DNA of 42,384 nucleotides. It comes from Comamonadaceae bacterium. GTDB lineage: Bacteria > Pseudomonadota > Gammaproteobacteria > Burkholderiales > Burkholderiaceae_C. Below are positions 25,693 to 35,394 of the stretch, piece after piece (position 1 is the first letter of the stretch; each line of letters starts with the position of its first letter). The stretch covers positions 1 to 42,384 of the forward strand of contig CANKBG010000021.1 in the NCBI GenBank assembly GCA_947479935.1, read 5' to 3'. A model generated the notes under the pieces. That model searched no databases. It was not told the DNA's origin and saw nothing but the letters and a program-made list of their open reading frames with translations. A program made the translations under genes and the position numbers.

Positions 25693-26475
25693 TTAGTGTG
25701 AAGTGCCCAAATAGGCGCTGATCACTTCTTCGTTGTTGCGAACTTCTTCTGGCGTGCCATCGCCAATTTTTTTGCCGTAATCTAGTACCACCACACGGTC
25801 CGAAATGTCCATCACCACGCTCATGTCGTGCTCAATGAGAACAATGGTGCAACCAAACTCGTCGTTCACATCCAAGATGAAACGGCACATGTCTTGTTTT
25901 TCTTCTACGTTCATGCCGGCCATGGGCTCGTCAAGCAAAAGCACCGTGGGCTCCATGGCCAAAGCACGACCGAGGTCGACACGCTTTTGCAAACCGTATG
26001 GCAATTGACCCACAGGTGTTTTGCGAAAGGCTTGAATTTCTAAAAAATCGATGATTTCTTCCACGCGTGCACGGTGTTTGATTTCTTCGTTTTCAGCAGG
26101 GCCAATGCGCAAGGCTTGCAGAAAAATGTTGCTCGTCATGCGCAAGTTGCGACCCGTCATGATGTTGTCAATCACGCTCATGCCTTTGAACAAGGCCAAG
26201 TTTTGGAAAGTGCGGGCCACGCCCATTTCGGCTACTTGGCGGCTGTCCATGTGGTCAAAGGTTTGGCCCCGAAAAGTGATGCTGCCTTCTTGCGGTGTGT
26301 AAACACCATTGATGCAATTGAGCATGGAGCTTTTTCCAGCGCCATTGGGCCCGATGATGGCGCGAATTTCATGTTCTTTCACATTGAAAGAAATGTCGGT
26401 CAGCGCTTTCACACCGCCAAATCGAAGGCTGATGTTGTTCACATCCAAAATGACTTCGCCAATTTTTTTGGTCAT
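25693..26475 (-). CDS. livG: LIV-type ABC transporter ATP-binding protein LivG
   Basis: Protein of 260 aa. Walker A GPNGAGKSS (about 42-50), the Q-loop region ARTFQNLALF, the signature LPYGLQKRVDLGRAL (degenerate LSGGQ, common in LivG), Walker B TVLLLDEPMAGMN and the H-loop LIEHDMSVVMDISDRV. The gene lies between the acyl-CoA ligase and livH with short gaps, so one operon is likely. Confidence 0.88.
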   Translation of the reverse strand: MTKKIGEVILDVNNISLRFGGVKALTDISFNVKEHEIRAIIGPNGAGKSSMLNCINGVYTPQEGSITFRGQTFDHMDSRQVAEMGVARTFQNLALFKGMSVIDNIMTGRNLRMTSNIFLQALRIGPAENEEIKHRARVEEIIDFLEIQAFRKTPVGQLPYGLQKRVDLGRALAMEPTVLLLDEPMAGMNVEEKQDMCRFILDVNDEFGCTIVLIEHDMSVVMDISDRVVVLDYGKKIGDGTPEEVRNNEEVISAYLGTSH

Positions 26476-26506
26476 GTTGATTTCTCTGTGTTGAGGCCCG
26501 CCGCGA

Positions 26507-28453
26507 TCAAGCTGCAGCCTTCACGGGGACAAATGTTTGGGCATCTGAAATGTTGAGAGTGGCACTCACACTGCCTGAGCGGCCATCTTCAAACTTCACA
26601 ACCGTTTCAATGAACTGGGTGGTCAAACCGCCATACAAAGCGTCGACCAATGGCAGGTATTTCTCGGCAATGAAGCCACGGCGAACTTTGTTGGTGCGTG
26701 TGAGTTCGCCATCATCAGCATCCAACTCTTTGTGCAGCACCAAGAAGCGGCTCACTTGGCTACCCGCCAACAATGTGTCTTCGGCCAAGTCGGCGTTGAC
26801 TTGCTCAACGCACTCTCTAATGAGTTGATAGACTTCCGGCTTTTGCGCCAAGTCGGTATACCCGGCATAAGGCAAATTGCGGCGCTCAGCCCAGTTGCCC
26901 ACGGCATCAAAGTCGATGTTGATCATGACGCAAACTTTTTCGCGCTGGTCACCATAGGCCACCACTTCCTTGATGTGAGGGAAAAATTTGAGTTTGTTTT
27001 CGACATACTTGGGCGCAAACATGGCGCCATCGTTGTTGCCGCCTTTGATGCGGCCCACGTCTTTCACACGGTCAATGATTTTCAAGTGGCCATGGCTGTC
27101 TATGAAGCCTGCATCGCTGGTGTGGTACCAGCCATCTGCCGTCAGCACTTCGGCCGTGGCTTCTGGATTTTTGTAATAGCCTTTGAGCAAGCCAGGTGAC
27201 TTGACCAAGATCTCGCCGTTGTCGGCCACTTTGATTTCTACCCCGCGGCAAGGCACGCCCACTGTGTCTGCGCGTGCTTGGTTGTCGGGCTGCAAACACA
27301 CGAACACTGCGGTCTCTGTGGAACCGTAGAGTTGCTTCAAGTTCACACCGATAGAGCGAAAGAAGGTGAACAAGTCGGGGCCAATGGCTTCGCCGGCCGT
27401 GTAGGCTACGCGAACACGGCTAAAGCCGAGGTTATTGCGCAAAGGGGCAAAGACAAAGAAGTTGCCTAAGGCGTACATGAGGCTGTTGAACAAGCCAATG
27501 GACTCACCATCCATGCGCTTGGGGCCAACTTCTTTGGCCAAGCTCATGAAGTATTTGTACATGCTGCGTTTGATGCTGCTGGCGTCTTCCATGCGAATGC
27601 TTACGCTGGTGAGCATGCCTTCAAACACGCGAGGTGGTGCGAAGTAATAGGTGGGGCCTATTTCTTTCAAATCGATGGTGACGGTGGCCATCGACTCAGG
27701 GCAATTAACCACATAACCGGCCACCAACCACTGTGCATAACTGAAAATATTTTGACCAATCCAAGCGGGTGGTAAATAAGCCAACACATCTTCATTGGAG
27801 GTAAGGTGGTCGAATTCGGCGCCAGCTTGTGCGCGGTCGATCAGGGTACCGTGGGTGTGCACCACACCCTTGGGATTGCCAGTGGTGCCTGATGTGAAGA
27901 ACATGGCGGCCACATCTTCTTTGGACCCCAAGGCCACTTGTTCTTTGTAAAAATGAGGGTGCTGTTTGGCATAAGCTTCACCCGCTGCCAACAACTCGTC
28001 TACAGAGCCGAGGCCCGGCTCGTCGTATTTACGCAAGCCACGGGGATTGTCAAAAAAAATGTGCTCGAGCGCCGTGTAAGTCTCACGCACTTCCAACATT
28101 TTGTCGACCTGCTCTTGATCTTCCACCACGCACAAACGCACCTCGGCATTGGTCATTGGGAACACGCATTCGGCCGCAGCGGCGTCTTGATACAAGGGAA
28201 CAGGAATGGCACCCAAGGATTGCGCAGCCAGCATCGTGGCATACAAACGGGGGCGGTTGGAGCCCACCACCACCATGTGCTCACCGCGCTTCAATCCCGC
28301 TAGATGAAGTCCACATGCCATGTTCGTCACCATGGCGGCCATGTCTTGCCAGCTGATTGTTTGCCAAATGCCATATTCTTTCTCACGCATGGCTGGCCCA
28401 TCAGGGCGTTCTGCAGCGTGCTTTAAAAGCAAATGTGGAAAGGTCGTTTGCAT
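26507..28453 (-). CDS. Long-chain acyl-CoA synthetase-like AMP-binding ligase
   Basis: Protein of 648 aa of the ANL superfamily, converting a carboxylic acid, ATP and CoA to acyl-CoA. The P-loop region MFFTSGTTGNPKGVVHTHG is at about residues 187-205, YGSTETAVFVCLQPD is the A5 motif, and ADGWYHTSDAGFIDSHGHLKIIDR is the A7-A8 hinge. VKDVGRIKGGNN replaces the usual lysine-containing core. It resembles ligases that sit with LIV transporters in Burkholderiales. First gene of the leftward block. GGGACA lies before ATG 28453. Confidence 0.85.
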   Translation of the reverse strand: MQTTFPHLLLKHAAERPDGPAMREKEYGIWQTISWQDMAAMVTNMACGLHLAGLKRGEHMVVVGSNRPRLYATMLAAQSLGAIPVPLYQDAAAAECVFPMTNAEVRLCVVEDQEQVDKMLEVRETYTALEHIFFDNPRGLRKYDEPGLGSVDELLAAGEAYAKQHPHFYKEQVALGSKEDVAAMFFTSGTTGNPKGVVHTHGTLIDRAQAGAEFDHLTSNEDVLAYLPPAWIGQNIFSYAQWLVAGYVVNCPESMATVTIDLKEIGPTYYFAPPRVFEGMLTSVSIRMEDASSIKRSMYKYFMSLAKEVGPKRMDGESIGLFNSLMYALGNFFVFAPLRNNLGFSRVRVAYTAGEAIGPDLFTFFRSIGVNLKQLYGSTETAVFVCLQPDNQARADTVGVPCRGVEIKVADNGEILVKSPGLLKGYYKNPEATAEVLTADGWYHTSDAGFIDSHGHLKIIDRVKDVGRIKGGNNDGAMFAPKYVENKLKFFPHIKEVVAYGDQREKVCVMINIDFDAVGNWAERRNLPYAGYTDLAQKPEVYQLIRECVEQVNADLAEDTLLAGSQVSRFLVLHKELDADDGELTRTNKVRRGFIAEKYLPLVDALYGGLTTQFIETVVKFEDGRSGSVSATLNISDAQTFVPVKAAA

Positions 28454-28513
28454 GCGTGTCCCGAGGCTTGTGTATGACTTAGGCTGAATGCTAGACTCTG
28501 ATTTGACGCCTAG

Positions 28514-28569
28514 TTGTCATTTCGACGACAATTGCCAGATCACCTCCCTAGGATTTTCCCTAGGATTTT
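28514..28569. promoter_or_regulatory. Candidate operators in the ligase/Crp divergent region
   Basis: TTGTC, 8 nt, GACAA (28514-28531) is a palindrome with perfect 5-bp arms. Downstream, ccctaggatttt is present twice in direct tandem (28546-28557 and 28558-28569), each with a CCTAGG palindrome, 22 bp before the Crp-like ATG. Binding of the neighbouring Crp-like protein or another regulator is inferred. Confidence 0.4.
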
Positions 28570-28591
28570 CAACGTCTTACAGCAAGTTGAC

Positions 28592-29335
28592 ATGAAATCT
28601 GATCTGCATCAAAGAAGACGTCCTCCAACAGACGAGGAATTGAGCAATATTCCGTGGCTGACTTTGCTAATGCCCAAGGAACACGATCGCGCCGTCAACG
28701 CCCTGCGAGTCGGCGATGCAGAAAAAGGAGACTTTGTGTGCCGGGTCGGGCGCCCTGTCACTTACTGGTTTGGCAATGTGTCTGGCCTACTCAAAATGAG
28801 CACCGACAACATCGACGGCCAAACCATGACTTTCACGGGCGTGCCGCCGGGCGGTTGGTTTGGCGAAGGCACGGCTTTGAAACGCGAGGCTTACCGCTAC
28901 AACATACAGGCCCTGAGGGCCAGCGTGGTGGCGGGCTTGCCCCTTGAGACTTTTCATTGGCTGATTGACAATTCGCTGGGCTTTAACCGTTTTGTGATGA
29001 ACCAGTTGAATGAGCGCTTGGCTCAGTTCATTGCGGCCAGGGAATTTGACAGATTGAGCAATCCTGATTTGCGAGTTGCCCGCAATTTGGCGGCACTCTT
29101 TAATCCGGTTCTGTTTCCAGGTGTGGGCGATTTGCTGCGCATTACCCAACAAGAGCTCGCTTATTTGGTGGGGCTTTCCAGGCAGCGTGTGAATGAAGCC
29201 ATGATTCACCTGCAGGAAGAGGCGCTCATCCGGGTTGAATATGGCGGCGTTCGAATTTTGAATTTGCACGGCCTTCGAACCCTCATGATTGACCGCAGAA
29301 ACAAGGACAATTCGTCCAAAGAAAACGTTTTATGA
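28592..29335 (+). CDS. Crp/Fnr-family transcriptional regulator
   Basis: Protein of 247 aa. A cyclic-nucleotide-binding-like beta-barrel comes first (GDFVCRVGRPVTYWFGNVSGLLK, GVPPGGWFGEGTALKREAYRY) and then a helix-turn-helix with ITQQELAYLVGLSRQRVNEAMIHL (about 190-215), the Crp/Fnr DNA-binding helix. There is no N-terminal Fe-S cysteine cluster as in Fnr, and only one Cys in the effector domain. ATG 28592 is preferred; a TTG start at 28514 would translate the tandem repeat. It diverges from the ligase/transporter block and overlaps rluF by 4 bp. Control of the block is possible. Confidence 0.8.
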   Translation: MKSDLHQRRRPPTDEELSNIPWLTLLMPKEHDRAVNALRVGDAEKGDFVCRVGRPVTYWFGNVSGLLKMSTDNIDGQTMTFTGVPPGGWFGEGTALKREAYRYNIQALRASVVAGLPLETFHWLIDNSLGFNRFVMNQLNERLAQFIAAREFDRLSNPDLRVARNLAALFNPVLFPGVGDLLRITQQELAYLVGLSRQRVNEAMIHLQEEALIRVEYGGVRILNLHGLRTLMIDRRNKDNSSKENVL

Positions 29336-30186
29336 ATCATCCTCCTCCAAAGCCAGCCTTCGCTCGCGCGCCACGACCTGCCAACGCGGTCTCAAGCGCA
29401 CACCCCAGTGCCTCTGGCGCCACCACTGTGCGCTTGAACAAGCGCATGGCCGAGTTGGGACTTTGCTCACGCCGCGAAGCCGATGCGTGGATTGATCAGG
29501 GCTGGGTGAGGGTCAATGGTCAAGTGGCCGAGATGGGCATGCAAGTGGGCTCCACCGATCGCATCACGGTCGAACGCGCAGCCCAAGAGCAGCAAGAGCA
29601 ACAAGTGACGGTGCTGCTTCACAAGCCCATGGGCTATGTGAGCGGCCAAGCGGAGGACGGGCATGAGCCGGCCATGGTTTTGTTTCAAGCGCGCAATCAA
29701 TGGACGGGCGACACCACCCGCATTCGCTTCAGCCCTGCTCAGTTCAAAGGCCTGGCCCCTGCTGGCCGCTTGGACATTGACTCTGTGGGCATGTTGGTCA
29801 TGACGCAAGACGGCCGAGTGGCGCGTCAGCTCATTGGCGAAGACGCCGACATGGAGAAAGAATATTTGGTGCGCGTCACTTGCGCGGGGCCGCAAGGTGA
29901 TATTGCGATCAACGTGCAAGCGCATTTTCCTGCGGCACAAATGCAAAGACTGCGTCACGGCTTGAGCTTGGATGGCAAGCCTTTGAAGCCGGCACAAGTG
30001 GAATGGCAAAATCCAGAACAATTGCGCTTTGTGCTGAAGGAAGGCAAGAAGCGGCAGATTCGGCGCATGTGCGAGCAAGTGGGCCTGAAGGTGGTGGGGC
30101 TCAAACGCATCCGCATGGGCCGCATCAGCCTCGGTGCTTTGCCGGTAGGGCAGTGGCGTTATTTGGGCCCCAAAGAATCTTTTTAA
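29332..30186 (+). CDS. rluF: 23S rRNA pseudouridine synthase, RluF-like
   Basis: Protein of 284 aa. A Pro/Ala-rich N-terminal tail precedes an S4 RNA-binding domain (RLNKRMAELGLCSRREADAWI), followed by the catalytic segment APAGRLDIDSVGMLVMTQDG with the RLD Asp that attacks uridine. The end, EGKKRQIRRMCEQVGLKVVGL, fits RluF better than RluB or RluE. RluF acts on U2604 in E. coli. The ATG overlaps the TGA of the Crp-like gene, implying translational coupling. Confidence 0.75.
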   Translation: MNHPPPKPAFARAPRPANAVSSAHPSASGATTVRLNKRMAELGLCSRREADAWIDQGWVRVNGQVAEMGMQVGSTDRITVERAAQEQQEQQVTVLLHKPMGYVSGQAEDGHEPAMVLFQARNQWTGDTTRIRFSPAQFKGLAPAGRLDIDSVGMLVMTQDGRVARQLIGEDADMEKEYLVRVTCAGPQGDIAINVQAHFPAAQMQRLRHGLSLDGKPLKPAQVEWQNPEQLRFVLKEGKKRQIRRMCEQVGLKVVGLKRIRMGRISLGALPVGQWRYLGPKESF

Positions 30187-30228
30187 TCTCAAGGCCGCAG
30201 AGCAGTCTTGGTTTGGAGCGAAAACAGC

Positions 30229-31266
30229 ATGAACTTAACATTGAAAAAAACTTGGAAAACCGCATTGGGCGTGTGCGTCTTAAGCACCGCATTGAACTCT
30301 GGTGCACAGACTGCCACCGTCAATGCCATTTGCAGTACCGATCAAAGTTGGTGCGAAATGGCGGCACAAGCTTTCACCAAGGCCACAGGCATCACGGTGC
30401 TGCAAACACGCAAAGCCACAGGTGAAGCGCTGGCACAAATTCGCGCAGAGGCAGCCAATCCGAAGACAGATATTTGGTGGGGCGGTACGGGCGATCCATT
30501 TTTACAAGCAGCTGAAATTGGCTTGCTTGCGCCCTACCGTCCAGCCTATATCAACGACCTCTACGGCTGGAGTGTTCGCCAGTACGCCATGTCGGAAAAC
30601 AAAGTGGGCGGGTTCTACACCAGCGCCATTGGCTTTGGTTGGAACACAGAATTGCTGAAAAAGAAAAACCTGCCTGTGCCCAAATGCTGGTCAGATTTGA
30701 TCAAGCCCATTTACAAAGGCGAGGTTGAAATTTCACACCCCGCTTCCAGTGGCACGGCTTACACCATCTTGGCAGGACTGGTTCAACTGATGGGCGAAGA
30801 AGCTGCATTTGAATACATGAAAAAGCTCAACGCCAATGTGACCCAATACACACGCAGCGGCACGGCCCAAGCGCCCAATGTGGCCAAGGGTGAGGTGGCT
30901 GTGGGTATCAGTTTTATGTTTGGTTTTGACCTTTGGAAACACAACAAGTACCCCGTTCAATCTGGCGCGCCTTGCGAAGGGACCAGCTATGAAATTGGTG
31001 GTATTGCACTTATCAAAGGCGCACGCAACGCGGCTACGGCCAAACAATATTACGACTGGCTCATGAGCGCTGAGGGCCAGAAAATTGGCGGTTTAGCGGG
31101 CAGCCTGCAATTTCCAGCCAACAAAACCTTTAAGCCCGACCCGCGCATTCCATCGCTCGACGATGTCAGGTTGATCAAGTACGACTTTGAAAAATACGGC
31201 AAGGCCGCAGAGCGCAAGCGCCTGCTAGACCGTTGGAACAAAGAAGTTGGGGCGCAAGCAAGATAA
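30229..31266 (+). CDS. Extracellular solute-binding protein, iron/2-aminoethylphosphonate (FbpA-like) type
   Basis: Periplasmic protein of 345 aa. Signal peptide with LGVCVLSTALNSGAQ is followed by NAICSTDQSWCEMAAQAF, then ATGEALAQIRAEAANP, DIWWGGTGDPFLQAAE and PASSGTAYTILAGLVQ, typical of the type II periplasmic-binding family related to FbpA and phosphonate binding proteins. A possible disulfide joins the first two Cys. There is no permease or ATPase gene in the window, so it is an orphan binder. ATG 30229 has GGAG 9 nt upstream; an ORF start at 30208 is rejected. Confidence 0.8.
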   Translation: MNLTLKKTWKTALGVCVLSTALNSGAQTATVNAICSTDQSWCEMAAQAFTKATGITVLQTRKATGEALAQIRAEAANPKTDIWWGGTGDPFLQAAEIGLLAPYRPAYINDLYGWSVRQYAMSENKVGGFYTSAIGFGWNTELLKKKNLPVPKCWSDLIKPIYKGEVEISHPASSGTAYTILAGLVQLMGEEAAFEYMKKLNANVTQYTRSGTAQAPNVAKGEVAVGISFMFGFDLWKHNKYPVQSGAPCEGTSYEIGGIALIKGARNAATAKQYYDWLMSAEGQKIGGLAGSLQFPANKTFKPDPRIPSLDDVRLIKYDFEKYGKAAERKRLLDRWNKEVGAQAR

Positions 31267-31275
31267 CCCCGCCCC

Positions 31276-31332
31276 AAAGACCCCTTGAAATTGGCCCTCT
31301 CACCCCCAAATCTGGGGATGCGGGTCTTTTTT
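31276..31332 (+). terminator. Probable terminator after the solute-binding gene
   Basis: aaagaccc (31276-31283) pairs with gggtcttt (31322-31329), followed by a T run. The long loop contains an internal 5-bp stem cccca/tgggg. It is imperfect but is the only candidate before htpG. Confidence 0.5.
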
Positions 31333-31398
31333 GACCCCGTTGCCTCATGGGCAGCACGCTGTTAACCCTATTTTCAACCCCTGTTTCTAGATTCGAAG

Positions 31399-33366
31399 AT
31401 GACTAAAAAGACCCATGCCTTCCAAGCCGAAGTGGCCCAACTTCTGCACTTGGTCACCCACTCTCTCTATTCCAATCCCGAAATTTTTGTGCGCGAACTG
31501 GTGTCCAACGCATCAGACGCATGCGACAAGCTTCGCTTTGAGGCTTTGAACAACGATGCGCTATATGAAAGTCAGCCTGATTTGGAAGTCCGTTTGTCGT
31601 TTGACACCGAGGCCCAGACCCTGACCATTACCGACAACGGGATTGGCATGACGGCCCAAGAGGCCATCGACAACTTGGGCACCATTGCCAAGAGCGGCAC
31701 CAAAGACTTTGTCAGCAAGTTGTCTGGCGATCAAAAGGCCGATGCCCAACTCATTGGCCAGTTTGGCGTGGGCTTTTATTCTGGTTTCATTGTGGCTGAC
31801 AAGATCACGGTCGAAACGCGCCGCGCCGGTGCGCCTGCATCCGAGGGCGTGCGCTGGATCAGTGGCGGCACTGGCGATTTTGAAGTTGAAAACATCGAGC
31901 TCGCTCATCGCGGCTCCCGCATCATTTTGCATTTGCGCGAAGACGCGATGCAGTACGCCAACACTTGGAAATTGAAAGAAATCGTTGGCAAATATTCTGA
32001 CCACATCAGCTTGCCCATCTTGATGGAAAAAGAAGAGTGGAAAGATGGCGAGCTGATTGGCAAGGACGAAAGCGAAGGCCGTCAACCTGGCAGCATGGTT
32101 AAAACTGGCGAATGGGAAGCCATCAACAAAGCCACTGCACTTTGGACACGCCCAAAGAAAGATGTGACAGAAGAGCAGTACAAAGATTTTTACAAACAAA
32201 TTAGCAAAGACTTTGCCGAACCGCTCACTTGGACTCACAACCGCGTGGAAGGCAGTACCGAGTACACGCAACTTTTGTACATTCCTTCGCAGGCACCGCA
32301 AGACTTGTGGAACCGCGACAAAAAAGCCGGCATCAAGTTGTATGTGAAGCGCGTCTTTATCATGGACGACGCAGAAGCCCTCATGCCCAGCTATTTGCGC
32401 TTTGTGAAAGGCGTGGTCGACTCCGCCGATTTGCCGTTGAACGTGAGCCGCGAATTGCTGCAAGAAAGCCGCGATGTGAAAGCCATTCGCGAAGGCTGCA
32501 CCAAGCGCGTGTTGTCGATGTTGGAAGACTTGGCCAAACACAATGACGCACCTGAGGCTTCTGCCGATGGTGTCACCGACGTGGTGAGCGAAGAAGACAA
32601 AGCCAAGCAAGGCCAATACACCAGTTTTTACAAAGAGTTTGGCGCTGTACTGAAAGAAGGCTTGGGCGAAGACTTTGGCAATCGCGATCGTTTGGCCAAA
32701 TTGTTGCGCTTTGCTTCCACATCATCAGACGAAATGAGCGTGTCTTTGGCCCATTACAAAGCGCGCATGAAAGAAGGCCAAGAAGCCATCTACTACATCA
32801 CCGCCGACACACTGGCCGCCGCCAAGCACAGCCCCCAATTGGAAGTGTTCAAGAAGAAGGGCATTGAAGTCTTGCTCATGACCGACCGTGTAGACGAGTG
32901 GGCCTTGAACTTCTTGAACGAGTTTGATGGCACCCCCATGCAAAGCGTGGCCAAAGGCGCCGTCGACTTGGGCACACTGCAAGACGAAGAAGAAAAGAAA
33001 GCCGCGGAAGAAGCCGCTGAAACCTTCAAGCCTTTGCTGGCCAAATTGAAAGAAGCTTTGAAGGACAAAGCAGAAGATGTGCGCGTGACCAGCCGCTTGG
33101 TGGACTCACCTGCATGTTTGGTGGTCACCGACAACGGCATGAGCATGCAGTTGGCGCGCATGCTCAAACAAGCGGGCCAAGAAGCACCTGAATCTAAGCC
33201 AGTGTTGGAAGTCAATCCTGAACACGCTTTGGTCAAGAAGCTCGAAGGCTCTGTGCACTTTCACGACCTGGCAAACATTTTATTTGACCAAGCCTTGTTG
33301 GCCGAAGGCGGCATGCCTGCAGACCCAGCGGCTTATGTGCGTCGAGTGAATGCTTTGTTGGTTTAA
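31399..33366 (+). CDS. htpG: Molecular chaperone HtpG (Hsp90)
   Basis: Protein of 655 aa, a cytoplasmic ATP-dependent chaperone dimer. The GHKL ATPase domain has [19 protein letters not shown], the metal-binding Glu and Asn with [10 protein letters not shown] and [15 protein letters not shown]. The middle-domain region [29 protein letters not shown] (about 330-355) and the C-terminal dimer domain are present. Length is normal (E. coli 624 aa). The stop codon overlaps the end of srkA by 4 bp in convergent orientation. Confidence 0.97.
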   Translation: MTKKTHAFQAEVAQLLHLVTHSLYSNPEIFVRELVSNASDACDKLRFEALNNDALYESQPDLEVRLSFDTEAQTLTITDNGIGMTAQEAIDNLGTIAKSGTKDFVSKLSGDQKADAQLIGQFGVGFYSGFIVADKITVETRRAGAPASEGVRWISGGTGDFEVENIELAHRGSRIILHLREDAMQYANTWKLKEIVGKYSDHISLPILMEKEEWKDGELIGKDESEGRQPGSMVKTGEWEAINKATALWTRPKKDVTEEQYKDFYKQISKDFAEPLTWTHNRVEGSTEYTQLLYIPSQAPQDLWNRDKKAGIKLYVKRVFIMDDAEALMPSYLRFVKGVVDSADLPLNVSRELLQESRDVKAIREGCTKRVLSMLEDLAKHNDAPEASADGVTDVVSEEDKAKQGQYTSFYKEFGAVLKEGLGEDFGNRDRLAKLLRFASTSSDEMSVSLAHYKARMKEGQEAIYYITADTLAAAKHSPQLEVFKKKGIEVLLMTDRVDEWALNFLNEFDGTPMQSVAKGAVDLGTLQDEEEKKAAEEAAETFKPLLAKLKEALKDKAEDVRVTSRLVDSPACLVVTDNGMSMQLARMLKQAGQEAPESKPVLEVNPEHALVKKLEGSVHFHDLANILFDQALLAEGGMPADPAAYVRRVNALLV

Positions 33367-34526
33367 ACCACCAACAGCGGCTCTTGCATTTGCTCGATCT
33401 GCTCTTCCAACATTTGCACTTGGCCTCGCCAGTAATCGGGCGTGCCAAACCAAGGGAAGTTGATCGGGAAAATGGGGTCGTCCCAACGGCGCGCTAACCA
33501 CGCGCTGTAATGCACCAAGCGTAAAGTGCGAAGCGGCTCTATCAGCGCCAGTTCGCGCCGGTCAAAATCGCGCACTTGCTCATAGCCTTCTAGCAACATG
33601 CTCAATTGGCCTGAGCGCTGTTTGCGATCACCCGACAACAGCATCCATAAATCTTGCACAGCAGGCCCCATGCGCGCATCGTCTAAGTCAACAAAATGCG
33701 GACCACCGCCGGGCAGATCGGCAGGCGTCCACAGAATATTGCCCGGATGACAATCACCATGCAATCGCAGCATTTGAAAATTTGGCCAGTCGCTGCCATG
33801 CGAAGCGCCCAAGCCACTGGCATGCATGACATCCATGGCCTGTTGCCAAGCATCTTGCCACGCCCGCTCAACTTCCAACGGAATGGCTTTATTGTGAATC
33901 AACCATTCCTTGGGCTCTTGCATGAAGGTGTCGATGCTGAGTGAAGGTCGATTGTGAAAAGCTTTGGTGACACCCACGGTATGAATGCGCGCCAAAAAAC
34001 GACCGATCCATTCCAGCACTTCGTCGTCATCAAGCTCGGGCCGTCGTCCACCGCGGCGTTCACTGACTGAAAATGAAAAACCTTGAAACGTTTTGTGAAG
34101 TTCAGCAAGATTCTCCTCTTGCGCGGCAGAGCTGTTAACACCCTTCAAAAACGTCTTGTGATGCAAAGTGCAGCCTTGCAAATTCAAAGGTGGCACTGCA
34201 GGCACCTCAGCAGCCACCAACTCTGCCGCAAAGTCATGTTCTTCTTGTATCTGCGCATCCGTCCACCGACCCGGCCGATAAAACTTGGCCACCACACTGT
34301 CTGGCACAGGTGTGCCGTCTGTTTGCACAGGCGTACGTTCAGTTTCCAAATGGATTTGATAAACACGGTTCTCATAAGAGCTTAAAGCCGTAAGACGACC
34401 ATCACCCATCAAGCCAATATCGGCCAAGGCATCTAACACAACATCGGGTGTGAGTGAGGCGTACGGGTGCAAAGCGTCCCACTCGGCGGGCCCTTGTGGG
34501 GGGTCAGACAGCAGTGCAATTTTCAC
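33363..34526 (-). CDS. srkA: Stress response kinase A (YihE/SrkA family)
   Basis: Protein of 387 aa, a eukaryotic-like Ser/Thr kinase that protects against envelope and other stress. [17 protein letters not shown], then [30 protein letters not shown] (catalytic His-Gly-Asp) and [23 protein letters not shown] (metal-binding Asp) match SrkA closely. The N terminus is longer than in E. coli and it has insertions. The start is GTG at 34526. Part of a leftward gene run with the crotonase next upstream (4 bp gap). Confidence 0.85.
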   Translation of the reverse strand: MKIALLSDPPQGPAEWDALHPYASLTPDVVLDALADIGLMGDGRLTALSSYENRVYQIHLETERTPVQTDGTPVPDSVVAKFYRPGRWTDAQIQEEHDFAAELVAAEVPAVPPLNLQGCTLHHKTFLKGVNSSAAQEENLAELHKTFQGFSFSVSERRGGRRPELDDDEVLEWIGRFLARIHTVGVTKAFHNRPSLSIDTFMQEPKEWLIHNKAIPLEVERAWQDAWQQAMDVMHASGLGASHGSDWPNFQMLRLHGDCHPGNILWTPADLPGGGPHFVDLDDARMGPAVQDLWMLLSGDRKQRSGQLSMLLEGYEQVRDFDRRELALIEPLRTLRLVHYSAWLARRWDDPIFPINFPWFGTPDYWRGQVQMLEEQIEQMQEPLLVV

Positions 34527-34530
34527 AAGG

Positions 34531-35334
34531 CTATTTTCCAGAGAACCGCGCTGTGCGTTTTTCGATGAAGGACTGCAAGCCCTCTTTGGCGTCTTCGCTG
34601 TTGGCCAAAGTTTTTTGAACCGAAATGAATTCGTACATGGCCACCAGCGGGCCTTGCTCTAACGCTTTCAACACATTTTGTCTTGTGGCCACCACGGCCA
34701 TGGGCGCTTGCGCTGCAATGGCTTGCGCAATGTTCAACGCTTCCTTCAGTTGCTGCCCCGCCGGCACGACACGCTGTACAAAATTCAAGCGCAAGGCTTC
34801 AGCGCTTCCAAATTCGTCGCCCGTCAGCAAGTGCAACAAGGCATTGCCCATACCGGCGCGCTCCGCCATGCGCAAGGTGGCACCGCCCGTGGCCATGATG
34901 CCGCGCTTCACTTCCAGTTGAGAGAATCTGCAATCGTCAGAGGCCACCACTATGTCGGCCGCCAACATGAGTTCAATACCCAATGTGTAGGTGATGCCCT
35001 GCACTGCCACCACCATGGGCTTGGTTCGGCGACGATAGCCTTCCATGCCCAGATTAAGGGGGTCGACCAAACCCAATGGGACTGCTTTTTCACCACGCTG
35101 CATGAGGGGCGCAATGGTGGGCAAATCGAGGCCGGCGGTGAAATGGTCACCGAATGCATGCAGCACGCCCACTCGCAATGAGGGGTCATCGTCCAACTGT
35201 GTATAGGCCTCACCCAATTCACGGTACATCTTGGGCGTGAAGCCGTTGCGCTTGTTGGGCCGATTGATGCCGATCAGGAGCACGCCACTGCGCACTTCCA
35301 ATTTGATGCTGCCCTCAGGATGGATGGTTGTCAT
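34531..35334 (-). CDS. Enoyl-CoA hydratase/isomerase (crotonase) family protein
   Basis: Protein of 267 aa. The crotonase oxyanion-hole regions are GDHFTAGLDLPTIAPLM and VAVQGITYTLGIELMLAADIVV. SFDD-type catalytic glutamates cannot be assigned: the first Glu lies in the region of ELMLAADIVVASDD. The substrate is unknown. It may work with the 3-hydroxyacyl-CoA dehydrogenase gene upstream, giving a hydration-then-oxidation pair. Confidence 0.85.
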   Translation of the reverse strand: MTTIHPEGSIKLEVRSGVLLIGINRPNKRNGFTPKMYRELGEAYTQLDDDPSLRVGVLHAFGDHFTAGLDLPTIAPLMQRGEKAVPLGLVDPLNLGMEGYRRRTKPMVVAVQGITYTLGIELMLAADIVVASDDCRFSQLEVKRGIMATGGATLRMAERAGMGNALLHLLTGDEFGSAEALRLNFVQRVVPAGQQLKEALNIAQAIAAQAPMAVVATRQNVLKALEQGPLVAMYEFISVQKTLANSEDAKEGLQSFIEKRTARFSGK

Positions 35335-35394
35335 AAGTTAGCTTGCACTGAGGTTAAAGAACTTCGCTCATTGAGCATTTGCGCCAAGTCAATC

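Noticed and set aside
31561-32616. Reverse ORF of 351 aa
   Set aside because: Antisense shadow of htpG; Phe/Val/His-rich without domain features.
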